Shown here piece by piece: positions 26,230 to 33,444 of a stretch of 33,444 nucleotides of DNA. Location of the stretch: positions 1-33,444 of the forward strand of contig CANESI010000033.1 of assembly GCA_947441065.1 (NCBI GenBank), read 5' to 3'. Both the position numbers and the translations under genes were made by a program. Origin of the DNA: Caulobacteraceae bacterium. GTDB lineage: Bacteria; Pseudomonadota; Alphaproteobacteria; Caulobacterales; Caulobacteraceae. The notes under the pieces are model-generated. The model saw only the letters and a list, made by a program, of their open reading frames with translations. It was not told where the DNA came from and ran no database searches. Position 1 is the first letter of the stretch. The number at the start of each line of letters is the position of its first letter.

Positions 26230-28842
26230 ATGAGCGACCGCCCTTCAGGAGCAGCGCCCGCACGGCTCGTCGCCGTTCTGGGGCCTACCAATACCGGCAA
26301 GACCCATCTGGCGGTCGAGCGGATGCTCGGCCATGCTTCTGGCATGATCGGCCTGCCCCTTCGGCTTTTGGCCCGCGAGATCTATGAGCGGATCGTCAAG
26401 GCGCGGGGCGCGCGATGCGTGGCCCTGATCACCGGCGAGGAAAAGATCATCCCGCCGCGGCCGTCCTATTATGTCTGTACGGTCGAGGCCATGCCGCTGA
26501 ACCGCGAGGTCGAGTTCCTGGCGGTGGACGAGATCCAGCTCTGCGCTGATCCCGCGCGCGGTCACGTCTTCACCCAGCGATTGCTCCATGCGCGCGGCAG
26601 TTGCGAGACCATGTTCCTAGGCGCGGGCACGCTTGCCCCCCTGATCCGGCGCCTCCTGCCTGATGCGGAGTTCGTCACCCGCGAGCGATTCTCGAAACTG
26701 ACCTATGACGGCCCCAAAAAGCTCAGCCGCCTGCCCCGGCGCAGCGCGGTCGTCGCCTTCTCCACCGACGCCGTCTATGCCATTGCCGAGTTGATCCGGC
26801 GCCAGCGCGGCGGCGCGGCGGTGGTCATGGGCTCGCTCAGCCCCCGGACGCGCAATGCCCAGGTCGCGCTCTATCAGTCCGGCGAGGTGGATTTTCTGGT
26901 CGCCACCGACGCCATCGGCATGGGCCTGAACATGGATGTCGACCATGTCGCCTTTGCTGGCCTGCGCAAGTTCGATGGCAAGCGCACCCGCTGGCTCTAT
27001 CCGCAGGAGATCGGCCAGATCGCCGGGCGGGCGGGCCGGTTCCGTTCGGATGGCACCTTTGGCGTCACTGGCGAATGCCCTGAGATGGACGAAGATCAGG
27101 TCTCGGCCGTCGAAAACCACGCCTTTGAGTCGATCTCCGCTGCCGAATGGCGCAATTCGCGGCTGGAGTTCCAGTCCCTGCACGCCTTAATTCGCAGCCT
27201 CGCCGAGCCGCCGTCCCGCGACGGACTGAAGCTGGCCGAAGAGAGTCTGGACGAGACCGCCCTTCGGCGCATGGCGCTCGACGAGGACGTCGCGCGGCGC
27301 TGCCGAGACAAGTCCAACCTGATGAGGCTGTGGGATGTCTGTCAGACGCCAGACTTCCGCAAGACGACGCTGGATGATCACCTGCGTATGGTGCGCGACC
27401 TGTTCATGCCCCTGACCCAAGGCTCGCGCCGCGCCCCCACCGATTGGATCGCCGAGCAGTTTCGGGCGCTAGACCGGCTCGACGGTGACATCGACGCCCT
27501 GTCAGGCCGCCTCTCGAGCGTGCGAACTCTTGCCTATATCGCCAATCGGCCAGACTGGCTGGTTGATCCGGCCCATTGGCAAGGCCAGACCAAGACCCTC
27601 GAAGAGCGGCTCTCCGACACGCTCCACGAGCGGCTGATGCAGCGTTTCATCGACCGGCGGACCAGCGCCCTGATGCACGGCCTTCGTCAGCGCGAGGACC
27701 TGCTCGCAGGCCTCGGCAGCGATGGCACGGTCACGGTAGAGGGCCATTTTGTCGGCCAACTCAGCGGCCTGCACTTTGTCCCGGCTCAGGGCGAGAGTGA
27801 ACTGGAAGACAAGGCCTTGCGCGCAGCGGCCCAGCGCGCCGTTGGCCCTGAAATTGCCCGCCGCCTTGGCACGATCGCGGCTGAGCCGGACGAGGCCTTC
27901 GCCCTGATGCCCGATGGCGCGGTGCTTTGGAACGGAGAGGCGGCAGGCAAGCTGGACATGTCACGCCTCTTTGCACCGCGTGTGCGCCTGTTTGGTGAGC
28001 TTGGTCCCGCTCCAGCGCGAGAGCGGGCCACGCGGCGGCTGGAGGCCTTCCTAGCGGCAGAGGCGGGGCGACGACTTGGCCCCCTGCGCGATCTCGAAGC
28101 CGCGATCCAAAGCGGCAAGATCAAGGGCCTGGCCAGAGGCATTGCCTATCAACTCGCCGAGTCGGGCGGCGTGCTCGACCGGTCCCTCGTCGAGACCGAG
28201 GTTCGAGCCCTGAGCCCCGTCGAGCGACGTCATCTGCGGGCCATTGGGGTGCGGTTCGGAGCCTTCAGCCTGTTCCTCCCCGCCCTACTGACGCCAGAGG
28301 CCCTGGCCTTCACCCGCGCCTTTGCGGCGATTGAGCGTCCCGATTGGCCCGCCGCTTTCCAGTCCATCGGCCCCCTGCCTTCCGCGATCCCCTCAGCGCG
28401 AATCCTAGCCGCCTATGGCTTGCGGGCCGTCGGGGCCTTCACTGTGCCAGTCCTGATGCTGGAGCAGTTGGACAACCATCTGCGGGCCCTGCCTGCCGTC
28501 AATGGGGCCATGCCGCTGACGTCTGAGGCGATTGAGGCGCTGGGCTGGACACCGTCTCAGGCCGAGTGGGTCCTGCGCGGCCTCAACTTTGCCCCTGTCG
28601 GCAAGCCGGTGCCGGGCGAGCCTCGCCTGTGGCGCAGACGCCGGGCCGACCGCGCAGCCGCTGCCCAAGCCCCCGAGCAAACCGCCAAGGCTAGGGCTGC
28701 GATGGACCGGGCGGTGGCCGCGTCCCCCTTCGCGGCTCTGGCCGCGCTCAAGGTTCCACCCCCCGCGCCCGCTAAACCGGCCCGCCGCCGTCGCCGGCCG
28801 GTCCGAAAGATCGCCAACGCCCAGAAAGGACAGGCTGGATGA
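26230..28842 (+). CDS. Suv3-like superfamily 2 RNA helicase
   Basis: An 870-residue helicase related to mitochondrial Suv3, which unwinds RNA in the degradosome; the alphaproteobacterial relatives are its bacterial counterparts. Motif I GPTNTGKT at 18-25, motif Ia region LPLRLLAREIYERI, motif II DEIQ at 100-103, motif III-like GAGT at 131-134, motif V ATDAIGMGLNMD near 225-236, and motif VI QIAGRAGR at 263-270. The rest is a helical C-terminal region specific to the family, ending in an Ala/Pro/Arg-rich basic tail (KPARRRRRPVRKIANAQKGQ) suited to RNA contact. It overlaps the S4-domain gene as ATGA, suggesting that the helicase and the small RNA-binding protein are made together. Confidence 0.92.
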   Translation: MSDRPSGAAPARLVAVLGPTNTGKTHLAVERMLGHASGMIGLPLRLLAREIYERIVKARGARCVALITGEEKIIPPRPSYYVCTVEAMPLNREVEFLAVDEIQLCADPARGHVFTQRLLHARGSCETMFLGAGTLAPLIRRLLPDAEFVTRERFSKLTYDGPKKLSRLPRRSAVVAFSTDAVYAIAELIRRQRGGAAVVMGSLSPRTRNAQVALYQSGEVDFLVATDAIGMGLNMDVDHVAFAGLRKFDGKRTRWLYPQEIGQIAGRAGRFRSDGTFGVTGECPEMDEDQVSAVENHAFESISAAEWRNSRLEFQSLHALIRSLAEPPSRDGLKLAEESLDETALRRMALDEDVARRCRDKSNLMRLWDVCQTPDFRKTTLDDHLRMVRDLFMPLTQGSRRAPTDWIAEQFRALDRLDGDIDALSGRLSSVRTLAYIANRPDWLVDPAHWQGQTKTLEERLSDTLHERLMQRFIDRRTSALMHGLRQREDLLAGLGSDGTVTVEGHFVGQLSGLHFVPAQGESELEDKALRAAAQRAVGPEIARRLGTIAAEPDEAFALMPDGAVLWNGEAAGKLDMSRLFAPRVRLFGELGPAPARERATRRLEAFLAAEAGRRLGPLRDLEAAIQSGKIKGLARGIAYQLAESGGVLDRSLVETEVRALSPVERRHLRAIGVRFGAFSLFLPALLTPEALAFTRAFAAIERPDWPAAFQSIGPLPSAIPSARILAAYGLRAVGAFTVPVLMLEQLDNHLRALPAVNGAMPLTSEAIEALGWTPSQAEWVLRGLNFAPVGKPVPGEPRLWRRRRADRAAAAQAPEQTAKARAAMDRAVAASPFAALAALKVPPPAPAKPARRRRRPVRKIANAQKGQAG

Positions 28843-29123
28843 GTGAAGAGACCTGCCGTATCGATGTCTGGCTCTGGCGCGCTCGGTTCTTGAAGACCCG
28901 CGCCCTCGCCGCCAAGTTCGTGGAAGACGGGCGCGTGCGCCTCGAACGCCCCGGCCTTGGTCCGCCCGCTCGCCTCGACAAGCCCTCACGCACCATCAGA
29001 CCCGGCGATCAACTGACCTTTGCCATCGCCGCCCGCGTCTTTGCGGTCCGCATCGAAGCCCTCGGCGAACGCCGTGGCCCCGCCCCCGAAGCCCAAGGGC
29101 TCTACAGCGACCTTCCGGCCTAA
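28839..29123 (+). CDS. S4 domain RNA-binding protein (HslR-like)
   Basis: A 94-residue protein that is essentially one S4 domain, the alpha-L RNA-binding fold seen in HslR/Hsp15, which binds stalled 50S subunits. CRIDVWLWRARFLKTRALAA (6-25) and FVEDGRVRLE are the signature helices, and IRPGDQLTFAIAARVFAVRI closes the domain. Compared with E. coli Hsp15 it lacks a long basic C-terminal tail. Translationally coupled to the helicase by a 4-nt overlap. A role in rRNA or stalled-ribosome handling is inferred from the family. Confidence 0.88.
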   Translation: MSEETCRIDVWLWRARFLKTRALAAKFVEDGRVRLERPGLGPPARLDKPSRTIRPGDQLTFAIAARVFAVRIEALGERRGPAPEAQGLYSDLPA

Positions 29124-29278
29124 ATCTGGGAACAAGAGGGTCAATTTCCATCCGCCAAACCCCTACCCTCAGAATTCCTGATAGGGCTGCGAATGGATCG
29201 GCTGTTGACAGAAACGTCGATCCCCTGAGATAGACCGCGACCACCGTTTCGTGGCCGACCGGATATCGTGGACTTGAT

Positions 29279-29620
29279 ATGACCTACATCGTTATGGATG
29301 CCTGCATTAAGTGCAAGTTCATGGACTGCGTGGAAGTCTGTCCCGTGGACTGCTTCTATGAGGGCGAAAACTTTCTGGCGATCAATCCAGATGAGTGCAT
29401 CGACTGCGGCGTCTGCGAACCCGAATGTCCCGTCGATGCGATCAAGCCCGATACGGAAGATGATGCCGACGGCAAGTGGCTGAAGATCAACACCGATTTT
29501 GCTAAGGTCTGGCCGAACATTACCGTCAAGGGTGAGCCGCCCGCAGATCGCGAAGCCTTTGAGCGCGAGACCGGCAAGTTCGAAAAATACTTCAGCGAAA
29601 AGCCCGGCAAGGGCTCCTGA
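29279..29620 (+). CDS. fdxA: Seven-iron ferredoxin FdxA
   Basis: A 113-residue [3Fe-4S][4Fe-4S] ferredoxin. Cysteines lie at 9, 12, 17, 21 and 25 ([20 protein letters not shown]) and at 40, 43, 46 and 50 ([16 protein letters not shown]), the usual FdxA arrangement. The C-terminal segment includes FAKVWPNIT. It is a cytoplasmic electron carrier whose partner is not evident here. A 155-nt gap upstream suggests its own promoter. A weak 5-bp hairpin AGCCC/GGGCT spans the last codons before a short T run. The order fdxA-carD-sigma factor is a recurring alphaproteobacterial arrangement. Confidence 0.95.
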   Translation: MTYIVMDACIKCKFMDCVEVCPVDCFYEGENFLAINPDECIDCGVCEPECPVDAIKPDTEDDADGKWLKINTDFAKVWPNITVKGEPPADREAFERETGKFEKYFSEKPGKGS

Positions 29621-29944
29621 TTTTCGTCACGCGCGACACTCGGTCAGGGCAGACCCAAAAGCCCCCCCTTAGCCGACCCTTTCTTTGTGACGATTTTTGT
29701 GATATCCCATAGGACGATGCCGTTTTGTGTTCCTGCACAGCGCGCATCTTTTCGACAACAGCGGTCCTCTACTGACGCGCGCCCCTATCTAAGGCGAAGG
29801 GTGTCCTAGACTAAGTTTGCAACATGACACGGCTGATGACGTCCGTACCGTAACGGGCTGGATCTCCAATGTCTGTTGTTGGGTAAAAGGTTGAGGTCTT
29901 TCATTCGTGTCGGATGGAAGAACAGATTTTCGAGAGGGTTTTCT
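29621..29944. promoter_or_regulatory. Long leader/promoter region of carD
   Basis: 324 bases without a gene. The stretch around 29680-29715 is T-rich and contains TGTGACGATTTTTGTGATAT, where GTGA-N7-GTGA spacing is visible. No terminator with a convincing stem is seen. The last 14 nt carry the carD ribosome-binding site (GAGAGGG). A promoter is expected here, but its elements cannot be fixed by eye. Confidence 0.4.
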
Positions 29945-30448
29945 ATGAACGCCAATGTCCACGATTTCTCGGTTGACGATCACGTTGTTTATCCCGCGCA
30001 CGGCGTAGGACAGGTGGTCGGCGTAGAAACTCAAGAGGTCGCCGGTATGGCGTTCGAGGTCTACATCATCACCTTCGACCACGAGAAAATGACCCTGCGC
30101 GTCCCCACCAAAAAGGCCAAGACCGCAGGCCTGCGTCCTCTGGCGGCGGGCGATGTCGTCTCGCAAGCCCTGACCACCCTCAAGGGCCGCGCCCGGGTGA
30201 AGCGCACCATGTGGAGCCGCCGCGCCCAAGAATATGAAGCCAAGATCAATTCCGGCGACCTGATCTCCATCGCTGAAGTGGTGCGCGACCTGCACCGCGC
30301 CGAGAACCAGCCCGAGCAGTCCTATTCCGAGCGCCAACTTTATGAATCAGCCCTCGACCGTATGGCTCGCGAAGTGGCCGCCATTGAGCGGATAGACCGC
30401 GACGCCGCCATCGGCATCCTGAATAAGTCTCTGCTTAAGGCCGCCTAG
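29945..30448 (+). CDS. carD: CarD/CdnL family transcriptional regulator
   Basis: A 167-residue RNA polymerase-binding protein of the CarD_TRCF family, which stabilises open promoter complexes (CdnL in Caulobacter and Myxococcus). The N-terminal RNAP-interacting domain has FSVDDHVVYPAHGVGQVVGV and, around 45-60, ITFDHEKMTLRVPTKKA. The helical C-terminal DNA-binding domain includes VKRTMWSRRAQEYEAKINSG and LYESALDRMAREVAAIERID. In-frame codons extend back to 29876, but the ATG at 29945 has GAGAGGG 7 nt before it and matches the family start. It lies just upstream of the rpoH-type gene, with an internal hairpin between them. Confidence 0.93.
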   Translation: MNANVHDFSVDDHVVYPAHGVGQVVGVETQEVAGMAFEVYIITFDHEKMTLRVPTKKAKTAGLRPLAAGDVVSQALTTLKGRARVKRTMWSRRAQEYEAKINSGDLISIAEVVRDLHRAENQPEQSYSERQLYESALDRMAREVAAIERIDRDAAIGILNKSLLKAA

Positions 30449-30465
30449 GCCCTTGGCCTGATCTC

Positions 30466-30496
30466 GTCCTGAGTTGGCCGCTAGGCCGCTCAGGAC
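30466..30496. other. Stem-loop between carD and rpoH
   Basis: A perfect 8-bp stem, GTCCTGAG (30466-30473) with CTCAGGAC (30489-30496), encloses a 4-bp inner helix GGCC/GGCC with a GCTA loop. On the plus strand it is followed by an A-rich run, not T, so it is not a standard intrinsic terminator. It could be a transcript-processing or stability element, or part of the rpoH leader. Confidence 0.6.
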
Positions 30497-30594
30497 AAAA
30501 ATCAAAAAATCTTTAGCTCCTGGTGAACCGCAAAGCGCGCGGGCACGTAGACCAAATGTCCGGACCTTTCAGTTCGGTTCAGAGGGTCAAGACC

Positions 30595-31479
30595 ATGGCG
30601 CTAGTTGAAACATCCGAATCCTTACGCGCAGACCGGCGGTTCGTGAAAACCGCAATGTCGGCTCCGATGCTCGAGGCCTCTCACGAGCACGACCTCGCCC
30701 GTCGCTGGCGCGAAGATCAAGATGACAAGGCCCTGCACGAGCTGATCACCGCCTATATGCGCTTGGTCGTGTCCATGGCTGGGCGCTTTCGTAACTATGG
30801 CCTGCCGATGAGCGACCTGGTGCAGGAGGGCAATGTCGGCCTGATGCAGGCTGCGGCACGGTTCGAACCGGAGCGTGAGGTGCGGTTCTCCACCTATGCC
30901 TCCTGGTGGATCCGCTCTTCGATCCAAGACTACATTCTGCGCAACTGGTCGATTGTCCGCACCGGCACGACGGCAGCGCAAAAGTCCCTGTTCTTCAATC
31001 TGCGCCGCCTGCGGGCCGTCCTGAACGATGTCGGCGGTCAAGGCCTATCCCCCGAAAGCCGCGCCTTCATCGCCAAGGAATTGGCCGTCGATGAGCGTGA
31101 AGTCGACGCCATGGCCTCGCGCCTGTCGACCGGCGACCGGTCCCTCAACGCCCCTCTGGTTGAGGCGGGCGAAGGCGAATGGCAAGACTTCCTCAAGGAT
31201 GAGGCTGAGCTGCCCGAAACCGTCGTCATGAACAAACGCGACGACGCCACGCGCTCAAACCTGCTGCAGGAGGCCCTCAACACCCTGACCCCGCGCGAAA
31301 TGAACATTGTACGCCAACGTCGCCTGATCGAGGATCCTGAAACCCTCGAAACCCTCGGCAAGGCGCTCGGTATCTCCAAAGAGCGCGTGCGCCAGATCGA
31401 GCACCACGCCATGAAGAAGTTGAAAATCGCGCTGGAGCAAAAGGTCGGCGATCCTTGGGCGGCAGGCCTAATCGGCTAG
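30595..31479 (+). CDS. rpoH2: RNA polymerase sigma factor, RpoH2 type
   Basis: A 294-residue sigma-32 family factor. Region 1.2/2.1 contains MLEASHEHDLARRWREDQDD. Region 2 has NYGLPMSDLVQEGNVGLMQA and RFSTYASWWIRSSIQDYILR, followed by the RpoH-box-like NWSIVRTGTTAAQKSLFFNL. Region 4.2 has LGKALGISKERVRQIEHHAM. The N-terminus (RRFVKTAMSAPMLE) and VSMAGRFRNYGLPM resemble the RpoH2/RpoHII branch, which in other Alphaproteobacteria serves oxidative and photo-oxidative stress, more than the main heat-shock RpoH1. The branch call is from memory of the families. Upstream in-frame codons reach 30523; the ATG at 30595 has GAGGG 8 nt before it and is preferred. A cytoplasmic regulator likely cotranscribed with or downstream of carD. 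Confidence 0.88.
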   Translation: MALVETSESLRADRRFVKTAMSAPMLEASHEHDLARRWREDQDDKALHELITAYMRLVVSMAGRFRNYGLPMSDLVQEGNVGLMQAAARFEPEREVRFSTYASWWIRSSIQDYILRNWSIVRTGTTAAQKSLFFNLRRLRAVLNDVGGQGLSPESRAFIAKELAVDEREVDAMASRLSTGDRSLNAPLVEAGEGEWQDFLKDEAELPETVVMNKRDDATRSNLLQEALNTLTPREMNIVRQRRLIEDPETLETLGKALGISKERVRQIEHHAMKKLKIALEQKVGDPWAAGLIG

Positions 31480-31519
31480 GTTGGCAGCCGCCCCCCACGA
31501 TGCTACACCGCCCTCGTGG

Positions 31520-31596
31520 GTCCCGTTAGCTCAGCCGGACAGAGCACCGGTTTCCTAAACCGGGGGTCAGAGGTTCGAGTCCTCTACGGGACGCCA
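31520..31596 (+). tRNA. tRNA-Arg (anticodon CCT)
   Basis: A 77-nt cloverleaf. Acceptor GTCCCGT (31520-31526) pairs with ACGGGAC (31586-31592). D-arm GCTC..GAGC. Anticodon stem CCGGT/ACCGG encloses loop TTCCTAA, with anticodon CCT reading AGG. T-arm AGAGG-TTCGAGT-CCTCT. Discriminator G and an encoded CCA follow at 31593-31596. The 5' end lies about 40 nt after the rpoH2 stop. Confidence 0.97.
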
Positions 31597-31636
31597 CATT
31601 GCCCATATCGAAGCCTTTGAACGGCCTGTGCAGACA

Positions 31637-31738
31637 GGTCTGGGTCCCCGCCTGCGCGGGGAACACGGATGTGGGAAAACACCTAAAGCCCTTTCCCCCC
31701 TTGAGGGGGAGAGGGTTGGGAGTGGGGGGTGTTCATCC
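31637..31738. repeat. Intergenic repeat island 4 (after tRNA-Arg)
   Basis: An inverted copy of the TCTGGGTCCCCGCCTGCGCG family (31637-31664) is followed by an inverted copy of the CCCCTTGAGGGG..GGGAGTGGGGGG family (31688-31738). The same two families stand in the same order and orientation at 22213-22310. No gene is seen between the tRNA and the NnrU gene. Confidence 0.88.
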
Positions 31739-31754
31739 CGTGCCCCTAGCCCCC

Positions 31755-32348
31755 TCACCCAAACGGGCTGACACCGACCAAGAGGCGGTGACCGCCCATG
31801 ATCAGGGCTGCCCAGGCGCCGGTGCCGAGTACCAGGGTCAGGATGAGGCCGAGTGGCTTGTACGGCACAGGCTCGCTGGGGTTGGCGCGGTCGCGTTGGC
31901 GGGCGGCGCGGAAAGCTAAGACCGCCCAGATCAGGAACGAGCCGAACAGCACAATATCGGCCAGATTGCCGTTGCTGAGCAGGTGAGCCAGAGCCCAGAC
32001 CTTGACCGACAGGACCATCGGATGGTGCAGCTTGGCTTTCAAGACATTGGCCGGAATATAGGTCGCGACCATCAAGATCAGGGCGGGCAGCATCAAGAGA
32101 ACAGCAATATGGCGCGTCGCCACCGGCGGCAGCCAGATCACAGCCGGACTTAATCGCGCTTGGCTATAGCCCCAGATGATCAGGGCAAAGCCGATCAGGG
32201 ACACAATCGAATAGAGCCCCTTGAAACCACCGGCCCCGAGGCGCTGTACAAGACCATCGCGAAGGCTTGCTGGGCCAACACGCAGGCTATGGCAGCCCAA
32301 GAACAGAACCAATCCACAAATCAAAAGCAGCATGATCCTCATTCCCAT
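31755..32348 (-). CDS. NnrU family inner-membrane protein
   Basis: A 197-residue polytopic membrane protein of the NnrU family, whose founding member is encoded near denitrification genes; its biochemical role is not settled. Hydrophobic helices are seen at about 4-20, 44-60, 82-98, 125-147 and 168-186. The family landmarks LFLGCHSLRVGPASLRDGL at the N-terminus and ANVLKAKLHHPMVLSVKVWA, followed by HLLSNGNLADIVLFGSFLIW, are present. No nitrite or nitric oxide reductase genes are in the window. The ATG at 32348 is followed by in-frame ATGs at 32342 and 32333; the true start among them is uncertain. Confidence 0.88.
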   Translation of the reverse strand: MGMRIMLLLICGLVLFLGCHSLRVGPASLRDGLVQRLGAGGFKGLYSIVSLIGFALIIWGYSQARLSPAVIWLPPVATRHIAVLLMLPALILMVATYIPANVLKAKLHHPMVLSVKVWALAHLLSNGNLADIVLFGSFLIWAVLAFRAARQRDRANPSEPVPYKPLGLILTLVLGTGAWAALIMGGHRLLVGVSPFG

Positions 32349-32498
32349 TCTATCGCGTGCGCGCCAACGCGGCTCGGCCTGAAAAGGATATGAGCATGAT
32401 TTGCGCGGATGACCAGAGCCGAATGGGTCTTGCCATCGGCTCAGTAACGGAACACTACTGTTTGTAACAAAAATAAGACTGAGACATGGGAGGATCTA

Positions 32499-32603
32499 AT
32501 GGTCAGACGTTTGACCTTCGTTCTGTGCGTGATTTTCGGATCATTGGTTCCACAGTCGCATCATCAGACCCTATCGCGGGTTTTGGATTGGTGCTTGGCC
32601 TAG
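32499..32603 (+). CDS. Possible small ORF with strong ribosome-binding site
   Basis: A 34-codon frame starting at ATG 32499, preceded by GGGAGGA (32488-32494) only 5 nt upstream. It encodes a basic then hydrophobic N-terminus (MVRRLTFVLCVIFGSLVPQS), like a signal peptide or small membrane peptide. It stops 3 nt before the convergent selO stop. It may be a real small protein or the stub of an exported-protein gene whose remainder was lost. Evidence is limited to the ribosome-binding site and the hydrophobic pattern. Confidence 0.35.
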   Translation: MVRRLTFVLCVIFGSLVPQSHHQTLSRVLDWCLA

Positions 32604-32606
32604 GCT

Positions 32607-33444
32607 TTAGAGCCTCGCCTCTGCGGTCAAGGCCATCGCGTCTAGCTTTCTCGACAGCGGCGTCCAATCATCCGACTGAGCGATCGCGCTCCAGATGGCC
32701 TCGATCTCGTCGATCAGCAGTTCCTGTGGCTCTTCGGTTTGGAAAATCGCGTGGCTGAGCCGTTCGGGACGATCCGGTTCAAACCCCTGTAGGGCAGCGC
32801 GGAAGGCTTGGAACGCAGGGCCGGTATAGAGGCCAGCCCGCACCCCGCCCATTGCCCGCGCCTCGGACGCTGCCCCCGTAAACCAATCAAAGAAGAACGG
32901 CTCCCAGCGCAGGGCGGGATCCGCCTCGCCCAAGGCTTGGAAGGCCGCATTGACCAGCGCCGGGTCACGCTCATCGCCCAGGCGCCGGATCCCCAGACGG
33001 GCGAACATGGCGTCGCAAAGAGCCTCGCGATAGGTTACGGCATAGCCATTGAGCACCTCGGCAAGGTCGGCCTCATCGGCCAGGTCGGTCAGGCAACCCG
33101 CCAGTTGCTTCAGACTCCAGAGCACGGCTTGGGGCTGACGGCCAAACCGGTAGAGGCCGTTCTGGTCGAAATAGGCCGCGACAAAGTTGGGATCGTTATA
33201 GGGCAAGAAGCGATAGGGGCCGTAATCGAAGCTCTCGCCTGTCACGTTCATATTATCGGTATTGAGCACCCCATGGACAAATCCCGCCGCCATCCACCGC
33301 GCGGTTGTTACGGCAGCGCGCTGCATCACGCCGGTCAAGAAGGTCAGGGCGCGGGGACCATCCCCTTCAACCGTCAAGATGGCCGGATCATAGACCGCGC
33401 CGACATGATCGATCAGGCGGCGGATCAGGTCTGGGCGCTGGAGA
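32607..33444 (-). CDS. selO: Protein adenylyltransferase SelO, C-terminal part (partial)
   Basis: The last 278 residues of a SelO/YdiU pseudokinase, which transfers AMP from ATP to Ser/Thr/Tyr of target proteins and is tied to redox stress. The frame is open to the window edge (LQRPDLIRRLIDHVGAVYDP precedes the first in-frame TTG). The active-site segment HGVLNTDNMNVTGESFDYGP holds the metal- and nucleotide-binding Asn/Asp residues, followed by YRFLPYNDPNFVAAYFDQNG and YRFGRQPQAVLWSLKQLAGC. The C-terminus lacks the terminal selenocysteine/cysteine: it ends DAMALTAEARL, so this is the Cys-less form. The N-terminal ATP-binding part lies outside the window. Confidence 0.92.
   Translation of the reverse strand, partial: LQRPDLIRRLIDHVGAVYDPAILTVEGDGPRALTFLTGVMQRAAVTTARWMAAGFVHGVLNTDNMNVTGESFDYGPYRFLPYNDPNFVAAYFDQNGLYRFGRQPQAVLWSLKQLAGCLTDLADEADLAEVLNGYAVTYREALCDAMFARLGIRRLGDERDPALVNAAFQALGEADPALRWEPFFFDWFTGAASEARAMGGVRAGLYTGPAFQAFRAALQGFEPDRPERLSHAIFQTEEPQELLIDEIEAIWSAIAQSDDWTPLSRKLDAMALTAEARL

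Noticed and set aside
29600-29625. Intrinsic terminator after fdxA
   Set aside because: Only a 5-bp stem within the final codons and a four-T run; too weak to call as a feature.

Overview
The window comes from a GC-rich alphaproteobacterial chromosome, most likely from Caulobacterales or a close relative. This rests on gene content and gene order, not on a marker-gene comparison. The supporting points are bolA divergent from a J-domain gene next to cobS, a xerD/aroK/aroB/corC neighbourhood, a Suv3-type helicase gene followed by an S4-domain gene, fdxA, carD and an rpoH2-type sigma gene, and a large TonB-dependent receptor of the kind abundant in Caulobacterales and sphingomonads. Almost everything is chromosomal housekeeping. 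I see no prophage, CRISPR array, transposase or plasmid functions.

Layout. 1-3.2 kb: the 5' part of a c-type cytochrome/quinoprotein gene, a clear intrinsic terminator and a TonB-dependent receptor, all on the minus strand. 3.6-9.6 kb, plus strand: a TPR/glycosyltransferase-like protein, a VOC protein, the tRNA hydroxylase TrhO, an epoxide hydrolase and a low-specificity threonine aldolase. 9.6-15 kb: cobS, a J-domain protein, divergent bolA, then the tightly overlapping minus-strand set aroK-aroB-corC. 15.3-18.1 kb, plus strand: a large exported protein of unknown function, overlapping xerD. 18.1-22 kb, minus strand: accA, cobT and a phytase-like lipoprotein as a probable operon. 22.5-24.9 kb: a malyl-CoA lyase-type gene, an AT-richer HNH endonuclease gene and rpmB. 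25.2-31.5 kb, plus strand: a DUF3108 protein, the Suv3-like helicase, an S4 protein, ferredoxin FdxA, CarD and RpoH2. A tRNA-Arg(CCT) follows. 31.8-33.4 kb, minus strand: an NnrU family protein and the C-terminal part of SelO.

Two things stand out. First, an AT-richer segment of about 0.9 kb carrying one winged-helix/HNH endonuclease gene lies just downstream of rpmB. It is bounded by a 95-bp direct repeat made of the last codons of rpmB, its stop and its terminator, with 5 mismatches. It looks like a minimal element inserted at the 3' end of a ribosomal protein gene, and it has no integrase of its own. Second, the longer intergenic gaps are filled by several dispersed repeat families. One is a composite inverted module built from two 19-nt palindromes with two distinct flanks that always occur as one of each.

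Cofunction. The 26-31.5 kb block groups RNA handling (helicase, S4 protein), an Fe-S electron carrier and transcriptional stress control (CarD, RpoH2). CobS and CobT, usually neighbours, are here 8.4 kb apart, and no cobN is visible.
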